NCBI GenBank assembly: GCA_026389315.1
Contig: JAPLIC010000080.1
Location: 1-41,801, forward strand
From: Cyanobacteriota bacterium
Lineage (GTDB): Bacteria; Cyanobacteriota; Cyanobacteriia; PCC-6307; Cyanobiaceae
Direction: 5' to 3'
DNA length: 41,801 nucleotides
Shown in pieces: positions 23,133-31,802 of this stretch. The position numbers and the translations under genes were made by a program. The notes beneath the pieces are model-generated. The model saw only the letters and a list, made by a program, of their open reading frames with translations. It made no database searches and was not told where the DNA came from. The number at the start of each line of letters is the position of its first letter. The stretch's first letter is position 1.

Positions 23133-23917
23133 TGAGCTGCCGTTGGCAGGCGCTGCAGGATCACGGCGAGGGCCCCATCGGCGCGGCGCAGCTCCAGCCG
23201 CTGTCCCTCATGGCGCAACGCGGCCACCGAGGTCAAGGCCGCTAGAAACTGCCGTTCCTGCTCCATCACCCCCACCGGTTGGCTGCAGAGGCGCCGGGTG
23301 CTCAACGGCGCTGAGATCGCCACTTTGCTGCCGTTCACCTGGATCGTGGCGCTGTAACGGTTGCAGCCACTGCTGCCGCCAATCCGGCCGCCTTCCAGGA
23401 AGGAGACATCGAGAACCGTGCCCACCAGCGGGCTGACCACTGCCTGGCGGCCGTTGTTGTAGGCGCTCACCTGCCAGCTGCCGGCCAGGGATTTGGACTG
23501 GGCCACCAGGGTGGCGCGCACGCTGCCGTCCGCAGCGAGCAATCGCAGGTTGGCCCCATCGCGGCGGAAGAAGCGAGTGGCGGCAAGGGCCTGGTTGAAC
23601 CGGGCGGCCTGCTGCATCACCGGTGGCGGGCAGGCCATCTGGGTGGCCGCCAGCGGGGGTCCGATCGTCAGGGAGGCGCCGCGACTGAGGTAGGGGCCGT
23701 TGAACCGGTTGCAGCCGTCGCTGCCACTGACCCGGCCCTGCTCAAACTGCAGGCTGACGGCCTCGTTGCCGGCCAGCACCCAAGCGGTGCCCTCCAGGTT
23801 GGTAGGTGTCGCGGCCAGGGCGACCGGGGCGATTGCGGCGAAGGCAAGGGTTGCCAGGGGCAGGGCGGCCATGGGCAGAAGGGCCATGGGCAGAGCGGCC
23901 ATGGGCCGGGCGGCCAT
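23129..23917 (-). CDS. Exported protein with two META/HslJ-like domains
   Basis: From the ATG at 23917 the product is about 262 residues. The signal peptide is MAALPLATLAFAAIA-type, ending APVALA before ATPTN. Two META domains follow, each with the typical SG(S/C)NR core: VSGSDGCNRFNGPY with the MACPPPVMQQ Cys, and IGGSSGCNRYSATI with RRLCSQPVGVMEQE. META/HslJ proteins are outer-membrane or periplasmic heat-shock and motility-related proteins of uncertain mechanism. Four consecutive ATGs (23917, 23902, 23887, 23872) lie in a 15-bp tandem repeat, so the true start is ambiguous; 23887 would give the most compact signal peptide. Longer frames up to 24136 look non-coding. Coupled to the downstream CPBP protease. 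Confidence 0.85.
   Translation of the reverse strand: MAARPMAALPMALLPMAALPLATLAFAAIAPVALAATPTNLEGTAWVLAGNEAVSLQFEQGRVSGSDGCNRFNGPYLSRGASLTIGPPLAATQMACPPPVMQQAARFNQALAATRFFRRDGANLRLLAADGSVRATLVAQSKSLAGSWQVSAYNNGRQAVVSPLVGTVLDVSFLEGGRIGGSSGCNRYSATIQVNGSKVAISAPLSTRRLCSQPVGVMEQERQFLAALTSVAALRHEGQRLELRRADGALAVILQRLPTAAQ
23858..23917. repeat. 15-bp tandem repeat bearing ATG codons
   Basis: Four units of roughly ATGGCCGCCCTGCCC (minus strand) encode MA(A/L)(R/L)P in the signal-peptide region. Each unit has its own in-frame ATG, spaced exactly 15 bases apart. Confidence 0.85.
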
Positions 23918-24146
23918 GGGCCGGGATGTCGGCAGGAGGGACTGGAGCCTGCCTGGATGGGTTCGTTGCCGCAGTGCCACCAACTCGCCCCTTGGTTCCA
24001 ACACCCTACGGTTCAGAAAGGGCTCTTCCCGGGACATCAGGGGACTCAACCTGAAGCTCCCCTTGCGATTGGCCAGCAACACCGCCAGTACCGCCTGGCC
24101 GCAGAGCCTTGCTTGCAAGCGCCCCAAACCACCCAATCTCTGCCCA

Positions 24147-24404
24147 ATGCCCCAGCCAAAGCAATGCGTCTATAAACCGATTGATTTCGACGGCCGCCAG
24201 GGCGAATCTGTAATCACCAACCCAGGAGGCGCCCACGTTGGACGACACGCCACCCCGCCAGCAACCCGAAGCCAGCTGACTTCAGGTCCCTGCTCCAAGA
24301 CTCTCCACCCAACCAGGGGCGAGCCGTTCGCTACCCCGGACGGCACTCCATCTGCACCGATCAAGGTGCCCTGCGAGTCCATTGCCCCATACCTGGATCC
24401 CTAG
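24147..24404 (+). CDS. Possible small protein, 85 residues
   Basis: Starts MPQPKQCVYKPIDFDGRQGE and continues as a Pro/Thr/Gly-rich chain with three Cys, ending ESIAPYLDP. No family recognised and no membrane segment. It is supported by an ordinary N-terminus and by a strong terminator 59 bases after the stop on the same strand, which otherwise has no transcript to end. The alternative is a non-coding RNA or chance frame. Confidence 0.35.
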   Translation: MPQPKQCVYKPIDFDGRQGESVITNPGGAHVGRHATPPATRSQLTSGPCSKTLHPTRGEPFATPDGTPSAPIKVPCESIAPYLDP

Positions 24405-24462
24405 GCCCCAGGTCCCCTGGTCAGCCGCTTCCAACCGTGGTTCATCCTCGTAACCACCCTGA

Positions 24463-24488
24463 CCCCCGGGCCCGGCCCGGGGGTTTTT
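24463..24488 (+). terminator. Rho-independent terminator
   Basis: CCCCCGGG, loop CCCGG, CCCGGGGG, then five T. A very stable 8-bp GC stem. It lies between the possible small gene at 24147-24404 and the GH3 gene on the plus strand. Confidence 0.75.
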
Positions 24489-24652
24489 GATGGGCTGGTG
24501 CCGCGGATACCAGCCCCCCTGCCTCGCTCCCCGGGCAGCCCTTGAGCCCTGGCCTTGTCCCGTTGGGGCAATTCCGTCGCCATGACGAAGGCCTGATTGA
24601 GGGCGATGGCCACGCCCCAGAAGATTGGCTGGGTGGACCTTACGTTGAAGGG

Positions 24653-26962
24653 ATGAGAGAGATCCCTGCCGCCATCAAGGCCCGGGCCCTGGTGCTGTTG
24701 GCCCAGCTCTGCAATGACGAGAAGCTGGCCCTGCTCGATGGCGACACGCCCTTCTGGTCGGGGATGGCCGACATCGCCCTGGGGGATGCCTCCCACAGCC
24801 ACCCCTGGCCGGCGGGCCAGCTGCCCCGCTTGGGGTTGGCGGGATTGCAATTTGTTGATGGGCCGCGGGGTGTGGTGCTCAAGGGAGGTGCCACCACCTT
24901 TCCGGTGCCGATCGCCAGGGGCGCCAGCTGGAATCCGGAGTTGGAGCAACGCATCGGTGAGGCGATCGCCCTGGAGGCCCGTTCGTTCGGGGCCAATTGG
25001 GTGGCGGCGGTTTGCGTCAACCTGCTGCGCCATCCCGGCTGGGGCCGGGCCCAGGAGACCTACGGCGAAGACCCGGTGCACGTCGGTGCCATGGGGGCCG
25101 CCTGCACCCGGGGCCTGCAGCGCCACGCCATCGCCTGCGTCAAACACTTCGCCCTCAATTCGATCGACAGCTGCCGCTTCCTGGTGGATGTGCAGGTGGA
25201 TCAGCGGGTGCTGCACGAGCTCTACCTGCCCCACTTTCGTGATTGCGTCGAGGCCGGCGCCGGATCGGTGATGAGCGCCTACAACCGGGTCAATGGCTCC
25301 TGGTGCGGCGAACATGCCGAACTGCTGAATTCGATTCTGAAGCGGCGCTGGGGATTCAAGGGGTTTGTGGTCAGCGATTTCATCTTTGGCATTCACGATG
25401 GCGTGGCGGCCGTTCTGGCCGGCCAAGACCTGGAAATGCCGTTTCAGATGGTGTTTGCCGGCTGCCTGGCGGAGGCGCTGGCGGCGGGCCGGTTGCCGCA
25501 GGGGCGACTCGACGATGCGGTGTTGCGAGTGCTGCAGGCCCAGTTGGCGGTCCCCGCCGGCAGCTACCCGGCGACGCTGCGCTCCTGTCCGGCCCACCTT
25601 GCCCTGGCCCGGGAGGCGGCAACCGAGTCGATCGTGCTGTTGCGCAACGAGCCGCCGCGCCACGGTCTGCTGAGCAACGGGCTTCTGCCCGACGCCCCGC
25701 TGCCCGACCAGCAGTCCACTGCTCCGCAGCCTGCTGCTCAGCAGCCCGTGTTGCCCTTCCGCGATCTGACGTCCTTGGCGCTGATCGGCCCCCTGGCGGC
25801 GGTGCCGAACCTGGGCGATCGCGGCTCCTCCGACACCCGGCCGTCAGCCGAGAGTGTGGTGACGCCCCTGGAGGGCCTCCGGCAGGCCGATCCCCAGCTG
25901 CGCATCGATTATCACAACGGCGAGGATGCGCTGGCGGCGGCGGCCCTGGCCGCCCGTTCGCAGGCGGCCGTGGTGGTGGTCGGCCTCGATTGGCGCCTCG
26001 AAGGCGAGCACATCCACCCGGGAGACATCGGGCCGATCTTGGAGCTGATGCCGCCCCCCCAGTGGTTGCTCCAAACGCTGGGGCCCCGCACCCTGCTGCC
26101 GCTCTGGAAACCGGTGGCCCAGCTGGTCGCCCGCATCACCAGCCAGGCCTCGGCACGCCAGGGGGGCGATTTTGCCGCCGGCGATCGCACCGATCTGCGC
26201 CTGCCCGCCGATCAGGTGGCCTTGATTCGGCAAGTGGCCGCCGCCAATCCCCGCACTGTGGTGGTGCTGATGGGCGGCGGCGGCCTGTTGACCCGGGAGT
26301 GGCATGACGCGGTGCCGGGCTTGCTGCTGCTTTGGTATCCAGGCCAGGAAGGGGGCCACGCCCTGGCCGATGTGCTGCTGGGCCGAGTCTCCCCCAGCGG
26401 CCGCCTGCCCTTCGCCCTGCCCAACGCAGCCGACCAGTTGCCGCCCTTTGAACCCCGGGCCCGACGGATCGTCTACGACCTCTGGCATGGCTACCGCCGG
26501 CTGGGGCGCGATGGCCAGGCGGCGGCGTTTCCGTTTGGCTACGGACTGTCCTACAGCCAGTTCGAGACCACGGAGCTGAGCGCGACCCTGATAGCCGCTT
26601 CAGACACCAGTTCAGACACCAGCTCAGATGACGGTGAGCCGGCCATCTCCCTGGCCGTCACCGTTGCCAACAGTGGCGCCATGGCGGCGGCGGAGGTGCT
26701 GCAGATCTATCTGGAGCCCCCGGGCCAGGCGGTGCAGCGGCCGGCCCGCGCTCTGGTGGGCTTCGCCCGGGTCCCCCTGGCCGCCGGTGCCTGCCAACGC
26801 ATCACGCTGACGATTCCCTTACATCGTCTCGCTTTTTTTGACGTTCACCAGGATGGCTTCATGATCGAAGCGGGCATCCACCGGCTGGTGGTCGCACGCC
26901 ACAGCGAAGATCCCGGGCTGGCCTGTGAGTTGTCCCTTGATGCCACGTTTCTGGGCCGTTGA
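24653..26962 (+). CDS. Glycoside hydrolase family 3 beta-glycosidase
   Basis: A protein of about 769 residues. The GH3 N-terminal barrel shows LQFVDGPRGVVL, ARGASWNPEL, ETYGEDPVHVGAMGA, ACVKHFALNSID and GFKGFVVSDFIFGIHDG, in which the Asp of VSD is the catalytic nucleophile. The second alpha/beta domain (SLALIGPLAAVPNLGDRGSS; LLLWYPGQEGGHALADVLLG; FPFGYGLSYSQF) and a C-terminal fibronectin III-like domain (AEVLQIYLEPPGQAVQRPAR) complete the typical architecture. It hydrolyses beta-linked glycosides, most likely a beta-glucosidase. I take the ATG at 24653 because the family begins shortly after it; a frame is open back to 24542. No signal peptide, so it is probably intracellular. Confidence 0.92.
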   Translation: MREIPAAIKARALVLLAQLCNDEKLALLDGDTPFWSGMADIALGDASHSHPWPAGQLPRLGLAGLQFVDGPRGVVLKGGATTFPVPIARGASWNPELEQRIGEAIALEARSFGANWVAAVCVNLLRHPGWGRAQETYGEDPVHVGAMGAACTRGLQRHAIACVKHFALNSIDSCRFLVDVQVDQRVLHELYLPHFRDCVEAGAGSVMSAYNRVNGSWCGEHAELLNSILKRRWGFKGFVVSDFIFGIHDGVAAVLAGQDLEMPFQMVFAGCLAEALAAGRLPQGRLDDAVLRVLQAQLAVPAGSYPATLRSCPAHLALAREAATESIVLLRNEPPRHGLLSNGLLPDAPLPDQQSTAPQPAAQQPVLPFRDLTSLALIGPLAAVPNLGDRGSSDTRPSAESVVTPLEGLRQADPQLRIDYHNGEDALAAAALAARSQAAVVVVGLDWRLEGEHIHPGDIGPILELMPPPQWLLQTLGPRTLLPLWKPVAQLVARITSQASARQGGDFAAGDRTDLRLPADQVALIRQVAAANPRTVVVLMGGGGLLTREWHDAVPGLLLLWYPGQEGGHALADVLLGRVSPSGRLPFALPNAADQLPPFEPRARRIVYDLWHGYRRLGRDGQAAAFPFGYGLSYSQFETTELSATLIAASDTSSDTSSDDGEPAISLAVTVANSGAMAAAEVLQIYLEPPGQAVQRPARALVGFARVPLAAGACQRITLTIPLHRLAFFDVHQDGFMIEAGIHRLVVARHSEDPGLACELSLDATFLGR

Positions 26963-27025
26963 GGACCCGGTGTTGCTGCGGATCCAGGGCCAAGGTGCTG
27001 TTGAACCCCTTGGGGGGACGGGGAT

Positions 27026-27598
27026 TCAGGGGCGCAGCAGTTCGGCGGCCAGGGGCTTGATGGCGGCGGCATCGCGCAGCAATTGCGGATGGGTGGCCAC
27101 CGGCAGCTCCGTTTGGGGCCCGATCGGCAGCACGGCCCTCCAACCGGGCAGCACCGCCAGATCCAGAGCCGAGTAGAAGCTATGGCAATCGATCGACTCC
27201 AGAACCTGGCTGTTGCTGTTGAGCTCCCGCAGCAGGGCACTGTCCCATTTGAGGTCGGCGAGCCCTTTGAAGATCTGCCCCGGCCAGGGCTGGGCGGTGA
27301 GGGTTCCCTGCTGGGGGCTCCCCAGGCTGATGAAGCGCCGGGTGCGCCGGTGCCCGCCCAGGCGCTGGATCCAGGTGCGGGCAATCACACCGCCAATCGA
27401 AAAGCCCAGTAGATCGAGAGGTGCCTGGCCCGGGTAGGCCGCGTCAATGTGGGCGGCCAGTTCGGCGGCGGCCTCCTCGATGGGGGTCCTGCCAAGCCGC
27501 AGGGACAAGTGGGGGATCAGCAGATCGACCCTGCGATCAGCGATTTCGTGTCGCAGCTTTTGGAACACCTCGGGGGTATCCAAAAGGCCGTGCACCAA
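27026..27598 (-). CDS. Alpha/beta hydrolase (lipase-like), start uncertain
   Basis: A 190-residue alpha/beta-hydrolase core: LVHGLLDTPEVF (oxyanion region), the nucleophile elbow LLGFSIGGVIARTW, SLGSPQQGT, and a late His-containing helix (ATHPQLL). It resembles triacylglycerol-lipase-like esterases of cyanobacteria. The natural N-terminus should include PPLVLVHG. That is encoded in frame upstream, but the frame (IEDYCCKISQTQPPLVLV) has no ATG before a TGA, so translation must use the TTG/GTG pair at 27598-27603 or the gene has lost its start. It may be slightly 5'-truncated. Confidence 0.8.
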   Translation of the reverse strand: MVHGLLDTPEVFQKLRHEIADRRVDLLIPHLSLRLGRTPIEEAAAELAAHIDAAYPGQAPLDLLGFSIGGVIARTWIQRLGGHRRTRRFISLGSPQQGTLTAQPWPGQIFKGLADLKWDSALLRELNSNSQVLESIDCHSFYSALDLAVLPGWRAVLPIGPQTELPVATHPQLLRDAAAIKPLAAELLRP

Positions 27599-28112
27599 GA
27601 CCAGGGGTGGCTGGGTTTGCGAAATCTTGCAGCAATAGTCCTCGATTCAAGCTGGTCGCCGGCCGCTCTAGTGGGTGGTCGATGGTGGTGATCACCGCGT
27701 TGGCGGCCCAGCTGTCTGGTTGGCACCTGGGGGGGCTTCCGGCCAGCACTGAGTCGGACAGGTCCCAGTGCACCAACGACCGTGACGCGATCGGCGTGCA
27801 CTGAGCGCCCTGCCACCGGTGCCGGCGAACCAGAGGGACAGACGGGAACATGAAGGCTCGCTCGCCAGCTGCGCCAGACGACGGAATCGTTGGCCGGACG
27901 CATCGAGAGCATCAAGGGGGCAGCTTTAACGTTGGCGTAGGTTGGGAATGGTTCAGCCATCGCTGGTCAGAACAACGTTAATGGTCTGGCAGTGGTGCTT
28001 CCAGGGCCAGGGGCCCATCGTTGTGCTGATCAGGAGAGGCGATAACCTGTAGCATCGGAAGACCCATTAAGATGGTGGTTGAGGTGCAGTCCTGACCCCC
28101 GAAATAAGAAGT
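27599..28112. other. Region with no assignable gene, 514 bp
   Basis: Contains only overlapping frames (e.g. minus 27517-27960, 147 codons; minus 27537-27851) with unusual His/Pro/Arg composition and no motif. It could be the decayed 5' part of the hydrolase locus or an old insertion. The last ~100 bases are AT-rich and should hold the acyltransferase promoter. Confidence 0.5.
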
Positions 28113-30167
28113 ATGATAGAGGCGGCAATTCCCCAGGCAGCCGATATAACTACCATAGCCAGCAACAAATACCGGCCTGAAATTAATGGTATCAGGGCGT
28201 TTGCGGTGGTCGCCGTCATCATCAACCACTTCAATAAGGACCTGCTTCCAAGCGGGTATTTGGGCGTTGATATTTTCTTTGTGATCTCTGGGTATGTGAT
28301 CACTTTGTCGCTGGCAGGCAGGGAGTCCAAGAACTTTCTCGATTTCCTGGCGGGATTTTATGAACGGCGCATCAAGCGTCTGGTTCCTGCTCTGGTGGTG
28401 TTCGTCTTAATCACCAGTGTATTGATCTGCCTTTTCAATCCAGATCCCGGGGGAGCCTTGGAGCTTGGCTGGAAGTCACTATTTGGCATTTCCAACATCA
28501 ATCTATATCGTTCATCAACCAACTACTTCGCCCAATCCACCGAACTCAACCCTTTCACGCACACCTGGTCCCTTGGCGTGGAGGAGCAGTTCTACCTTCT
28601 GTTTCCATTCCTGATCTGGTTCTCGGGGTTCGGGCAGCAGACGGCAAAAGGCTCAAAAAACCTTTTCATTTGGGTTGGGGCACTAACTGTTGCTTCACTA
28701 GTCGGATTCATTTACTTATATCAGGTCAATCAACCTGCAGCCTATTTTCTGATGCCTACTCGTTTTTGGGAGATGGCAGCAGGATGCCTAACCTTTATTG
28801 GTTTTCAGAAACGGCAACAGATTGAGCGAACGGTTGAAAAAGTGCCGCCGCCGCTGCTGGTGGTGGCGGCGATGGTTGGGGTGATGTTCCTGCCTGTATC
28901 AGCAGCAGTTCCAGCAACAATTGCTGCTGTGGCGCTTTCATCAATTCTGACTGCTTGCCTAAAAAAGGGAACTGCCACCTACAAGTTCTTTGTTCATGAA
29001 AAGATTGTCTTTATAGGTCTGATTTCCTATTCCCTCTATCTGTGGCACTGGACAGTTCTTTCAATCAGTCGCTGGACGATTGGCATTCACTGGTGGTCTG
29101 TGCCCTTCCAGATTGGATTGATGTTGATTTTGGCGATACTCTCGTTTCATTATGTTGAAACTCCCCTGCGTCGCAAACCGTGGGGCCTCACTCGTTGGCA
29201 AGGAAATATTTATGGATTGACCACGTTGTTTGCAGCAGCTGGACTGTTGTTTGGTTTGATTCAAGGCGGGGGACAAAGATTCTATCTCGGGCGCATTGAT
29301 CCTGCTCCGCCGTCGGCGTCTGATCCTCAGAAAGCAAAGCTGCCAACAGTCTGCAACCTCTTTGAAGAGCCAGACAAGGCCATTGCCCTAGCCGCTGCCT
29401 GCGGCCTTGCCAAGGTTGGGGCAGAGCGGACGATCTATGTTGTTGGCGATAGCCATGGCTGGCAATTTTTGAGGTCACTCACAGAGCATGCACAAAAGTA
29501 TAATCTTAACTTGATCATGGCTTGGGGCAATGCCTGCCCCTTCCCCGCTGCGACCTCACGGGGCAAGCCTGCCGTTGACAACCAATGTTTTATGAGGCAA
29601 AGGGCTATTGAGGAACGGTTGCTCAAGAAGGTAAGGCCCGGTGATGTTGTCTTGGTAGGAAATCAGCTATTTGCTCACTACACGGGTCAGTGGGATAGGC
29701 ATTGGAGGCGCCTCTCTGACGATGTTAATGTCTACTCTCCAGCAGGAAAAAGACTTAACCTAAAAGAGGCTTCTGATCTATTTGAGCAATCCTTCAAAGT
29801 GTTGAGTGATAAGCTGAATCACCGTGGCGTCAAAGTTATTCTTTATCTTAATGCGCCACAATTTTCTCGCTTTGAAGGTGGCCAAACTTGCTCGAATCAG
29901 TGGTTTGCTCCGATTTGGTTGAGGGATGAGTGCCATGGATCTAAGCAACAACACATGGAGACGATGCAAAAGTTTTTTGGCTGGAGCGAACAGTGGCGAC
30001 TCCAGAGACCTGCTTTGAGATTTGTATTCAATGCCGCGAAATACGCTTCTTGTCAAGGGGACGATTGCACCGCTGAAAATTATTTAGATAGCAATCATTT
30101 CAAGGAGGCATACGCTAACTTCATCTGGCAAAAGTTTATTGCAGATACACCGGATCTCTTGCGCTGA
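28113..30167 (+). CDS. Membrane O-acyltransferase with C-terminal SGNH domain (OafA-like)
   Basis: A 684-residue protein. Residues about 15-380 are the acyltransferase-3 membrane domain: YRPEINGIRAFAVVAVIINHF (R and H of the active motif), GYLGVDIFFVISGYVI, ERRIKRLVPALVVF, HTWSLGVEEQFYLLFPFLIW. Residues about 435-680 form an SGNH hydrolase-like domain: VVGDSHGWQFL (block I Ser) and YLDSNHFKEAYANF (block V Asp/His). Such fusions acetylate lipopolysaccharide O-antigen or other surface glycans. The gene is AT-richer than both flanks, typical for surface-polysaccharide genes gained by transfer. It ends 7 bases before the collapsed brxL-vapC-vapB fossil. Confidence 0.92.
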   Translation: MIEAAIPQAADITTIASNKYRPEINGIRAFAVVAVIINHFNKDLLPSGYLGVDIFFVISGYVITLSLAGRESKNFLDFLAGFYERRIKRLVPALVVFVLITSVLICLFNPDPGGALELGWKSLFGISNINLYRSSTNYFAQSTELNPFTHTWSLGVEEQFYLLFPFLIWFSGFGQQTAKGSKNLFIWVGALTVASLVGFIYLYQVNQPAAYFLMPTRFWEMAAGCLTFIGFQKRQQIERTVEKVPPPLLVVAAMVGVMFLPVSAAVPATIAAVALSSILTACLKKGTATYKFFVHEKIVFIGLISYSLYLWHWTVLSISRWTIGIHWWSVPFQIGLMLILAILSFHYVETPLRRKPWGLTRWQGNIYGLTTLFAAAGLLFGLIQGGGQRFYLGRIDPAPPSASDPQKAKLPTVCNLFEEPDKAIALAAACGLAKVGAERTIYVVGDSHGWQFLRSLTEHAQKYNLNLIMAWGNACPFPAATSRGKPAVDNQCFMRQRAIEERLLKKVRPGDVVLVGNQLFAHYTGQWDRHWRRLSDDVNVYSPAGKRLNLKEASDLFEQSFKVLSDKLNHRGVKVILYLNAPQFSRFEGGQTCSNQWFAPIWLRDECHGSKQQHMETMQKFFGWSEQWRLQRPALRFVFNAAKYASCQGDDCTAENYLDSNHFKEAYANFIWQKFIADTPDLLR

Positions 30168-30173
30168 TGGTAG

Positions 30174-30530
30174 ACGTTGAGCCCGCAGCGGGCAGAGACG
30201 GGGCAGTTGAATCGAGAACTCATGGCTGCGGGGATCACGGTCGCCCACCTGGCCCTTGGCGCGGGCGTAGAGGTAAAGTTGGCAAAGAGATTCACGAATA
30301 GGGATTTGGCCTGGGTCAATCCAGGTTTGTTGGCGACCTTGACACGACCGCACTGGGCCAATGCAGCCATCGACTCAGCCCAGGTGATCCTGCAAACTGG
30401 GATAGCTTCAGAGTTGGCGCGTGTGTTGGCGATGCAGTCACTGCCGTCCTCGTCGACAAACAACTTGAGCAGCATGGATGTATGGCAGAAAAGGATCACA
30501 GTCTCTAGCCCCGATCCTCAATCACGATCT
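30174..30530 (-). pseudogene. Fossil second copy of vapB-vapC-brxL, collapsed
   Basis: Reading the minus strand from 30530: EIVIEDRG plus stop matches the C-terminus of the vapB at 34115. Six bases later MILFCHTSMLLKLFVDEDGS...CRITWAESMAALAQ matches the first ~70 residues of the vapC at 33684-34109 (MILFCDTSALLKLFIDEQGS, CRITWAESMAALAQ). Then LYARAKGQVGDRDPRSHEFS matches brxL (NVYARAKNLLGDLDPRGHEFS), and after another jump PVSARCGLN matches brxL PVSARRGLN. Gene order equals the intact cluster. Two internal deletions, frame changes and loss of both ends make it non-functional. It lies between the acyltransferase stop and the SDR stop. Confidence 0.85.
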
Positions 30531-30531
30531 C

Positions 30532-31611
30532 TCAGTGATCTGCGACACCATTGCCTAAATCGGAGCCTGCCTGCGCGGCCGCCTCGGCGCTGAGGCTCCA
30601 GAGCTCGCCGGCCAATTCATCGTTGCGGGCCTCCAGGCTGGGCTCGCACGCTTCAAAGCGCAGCCGGCCCGGGCCCAGCACCCGGTTGCTCCAGTATTGA
30701 AAACCAACGGGGTCCGCTGGTGAGGAGGTGGCCAGGCCGGCCAGCAGGGTGCCGGCCCGTTGGGGCGTTTCGGTCAGCCGCAGCAGGTCGCGGGCGACCA
30801 GCGCGAACAAGGCTTGCCCAAAGGGGTTCTGGCTGCGGCTGTAGCGGAAAAAGCCGCCGCTGCTGCGGGGGATCACCAGCCCCGGGCTCCAGGCCAGCAC
30901 CGGCAGGAACTGGCCCTGCTGGCGCAGTTGGCGCTCCAGCTCCCGCGCCATCAGCAGATTGCAGAGCTTGCTGTCCTTGTAGGCCTTCTCGGCATTGAAC
31001 ACACCGCCATCGAGCATCGCCGCGCCGGGGCCCTGGCGCAGCCCGGCCAGATCGCCCAGCCCAGCGGGTTGCCCCACCTTGCCGCCGGCGCTGCTGGGGT
31101 CATGCACCTCCGAACTCGTGACCACCAACCGCGGCGCGGTGCCCCGCAGCAGCAGGGGCAGCAGGCGCTGCAGCAGAACCTGATGGGCCAGGTGGTTGAC
31201 GGCGATCGTGAGCTCGAAACCCTGCACTGACCAGCGCGGTTCGCTGGCGCCGCTGTACTGCAGGCCGGCGTTGAGCACCAGGCTGTTGATCGGCTCTGCA
31301 GCCGCCAGCAGATCGTCTGCGCAGCGCTGGACGCTGGCGAGATCAGCCAGGTCGCAGATTGGCGTTGTCAGCCAGCCTCCCAGGGGTTGCTCCGCGCCTT
31401 CGGCCAGCACCTGGCCGAGGCGATCGGCGCTGGCGGCATCGCGGCAGGGCACGGTGAGGCGATGGCCGGCCGCCAACAACTGCATTGCGGCCTGCAAACC
31501 GATGCCCGAGCTGCCACCGCTGAGCACCACATGCCGCGGCGGGTCTGGGGCGGCGGCGTTGCCAGCCTTTGGAGCAGCATCGGCAGCCTTTGGATCAGCG
31601 TCATTAGCCAT
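30532..31611 (-). CDS. Short-chain dehydrogenase/reductase, protochlorophyllide-reductase-like
   Basis: A 359-residue SDR. The Rossmann start is HVVLSGGSSGIGLQAAMQLL (GxxxGIG), LVLNAGLQYSG is the NAG motif, and LVVTSSEVHDP with KAYKDSKLCNLL give the catalytic Ser and YxxxK. A Rossmann SDR of this length with SKLCNLL and a C-terminal region (RFEACEPSLEARNDELAGELWSLSAE) resembles light-dependent protochlorophyllide oxidoreductase relatives, but the POR-specific Cys residues are not evident, so the substrate is unknown. The N-terminal ~25 residues are an Ala/Asp/Pro repeat (ADPKAADAAPKAGNAAAPDP) and probably disordered. It sits between two copies of the vapBC-brxL module. Confidence 0.9.
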   Translation of the reverse strand: MANDADPKAADAAPKAGNAAAPDPPRHVVLSGGSSGIGLQAAMQLLAAGHRLTVPCRDAASADRLGQVLAEGAEQPLGGWLTTPICDLADLASVQRCADDLLAAAEPINSLVLNAGLQYSGASEPRWSVQGFELTIAVNHLAHQVLLQRLLPLLLRGTAPRLVVTSSEVHDPSSAGGKVGQPAGLGDLAGLRQGPGAAMLDGGVFNAEKAYKDSKLCNLLMARELERQLRQQGQFLPVLAWSPGLVIPRSSGGFFRYSRSQNPFGQALFALVARDLLRLTETPQRAGTLLAGLATSSPADPVGFQYWSNRVLGPGRLRFEACEPSLEARNDELAGELWSLSAEAAAQAGSDLGNGVADH

Positions 31612-31802
31612 TGATCACCGTCAGCAGCCATGGCCCAGGATTCAGCAAGCCTATTTCGCCGTGCCCCTGGGCGGGCAGCACCGATACGGAAGCGATCGCT
31701 GCCAGGGGAGTTCACGTGGTGCTAACCAACTGTGTAAAGGCTTGCCCTTAAGTGTTATTCGAGTGGATAGTTATTTAAGGCGAGTTGCCGCAAAGAACTA
31801 TC

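Noticed and set aside
24401..25663. A 420-codon minus-strand frame opposite the GH3 gene
   Set aside because: GH3 motifs on the plus strand explain the region. The minus frame is His/Gln/Gly-rich shadow text without a family.
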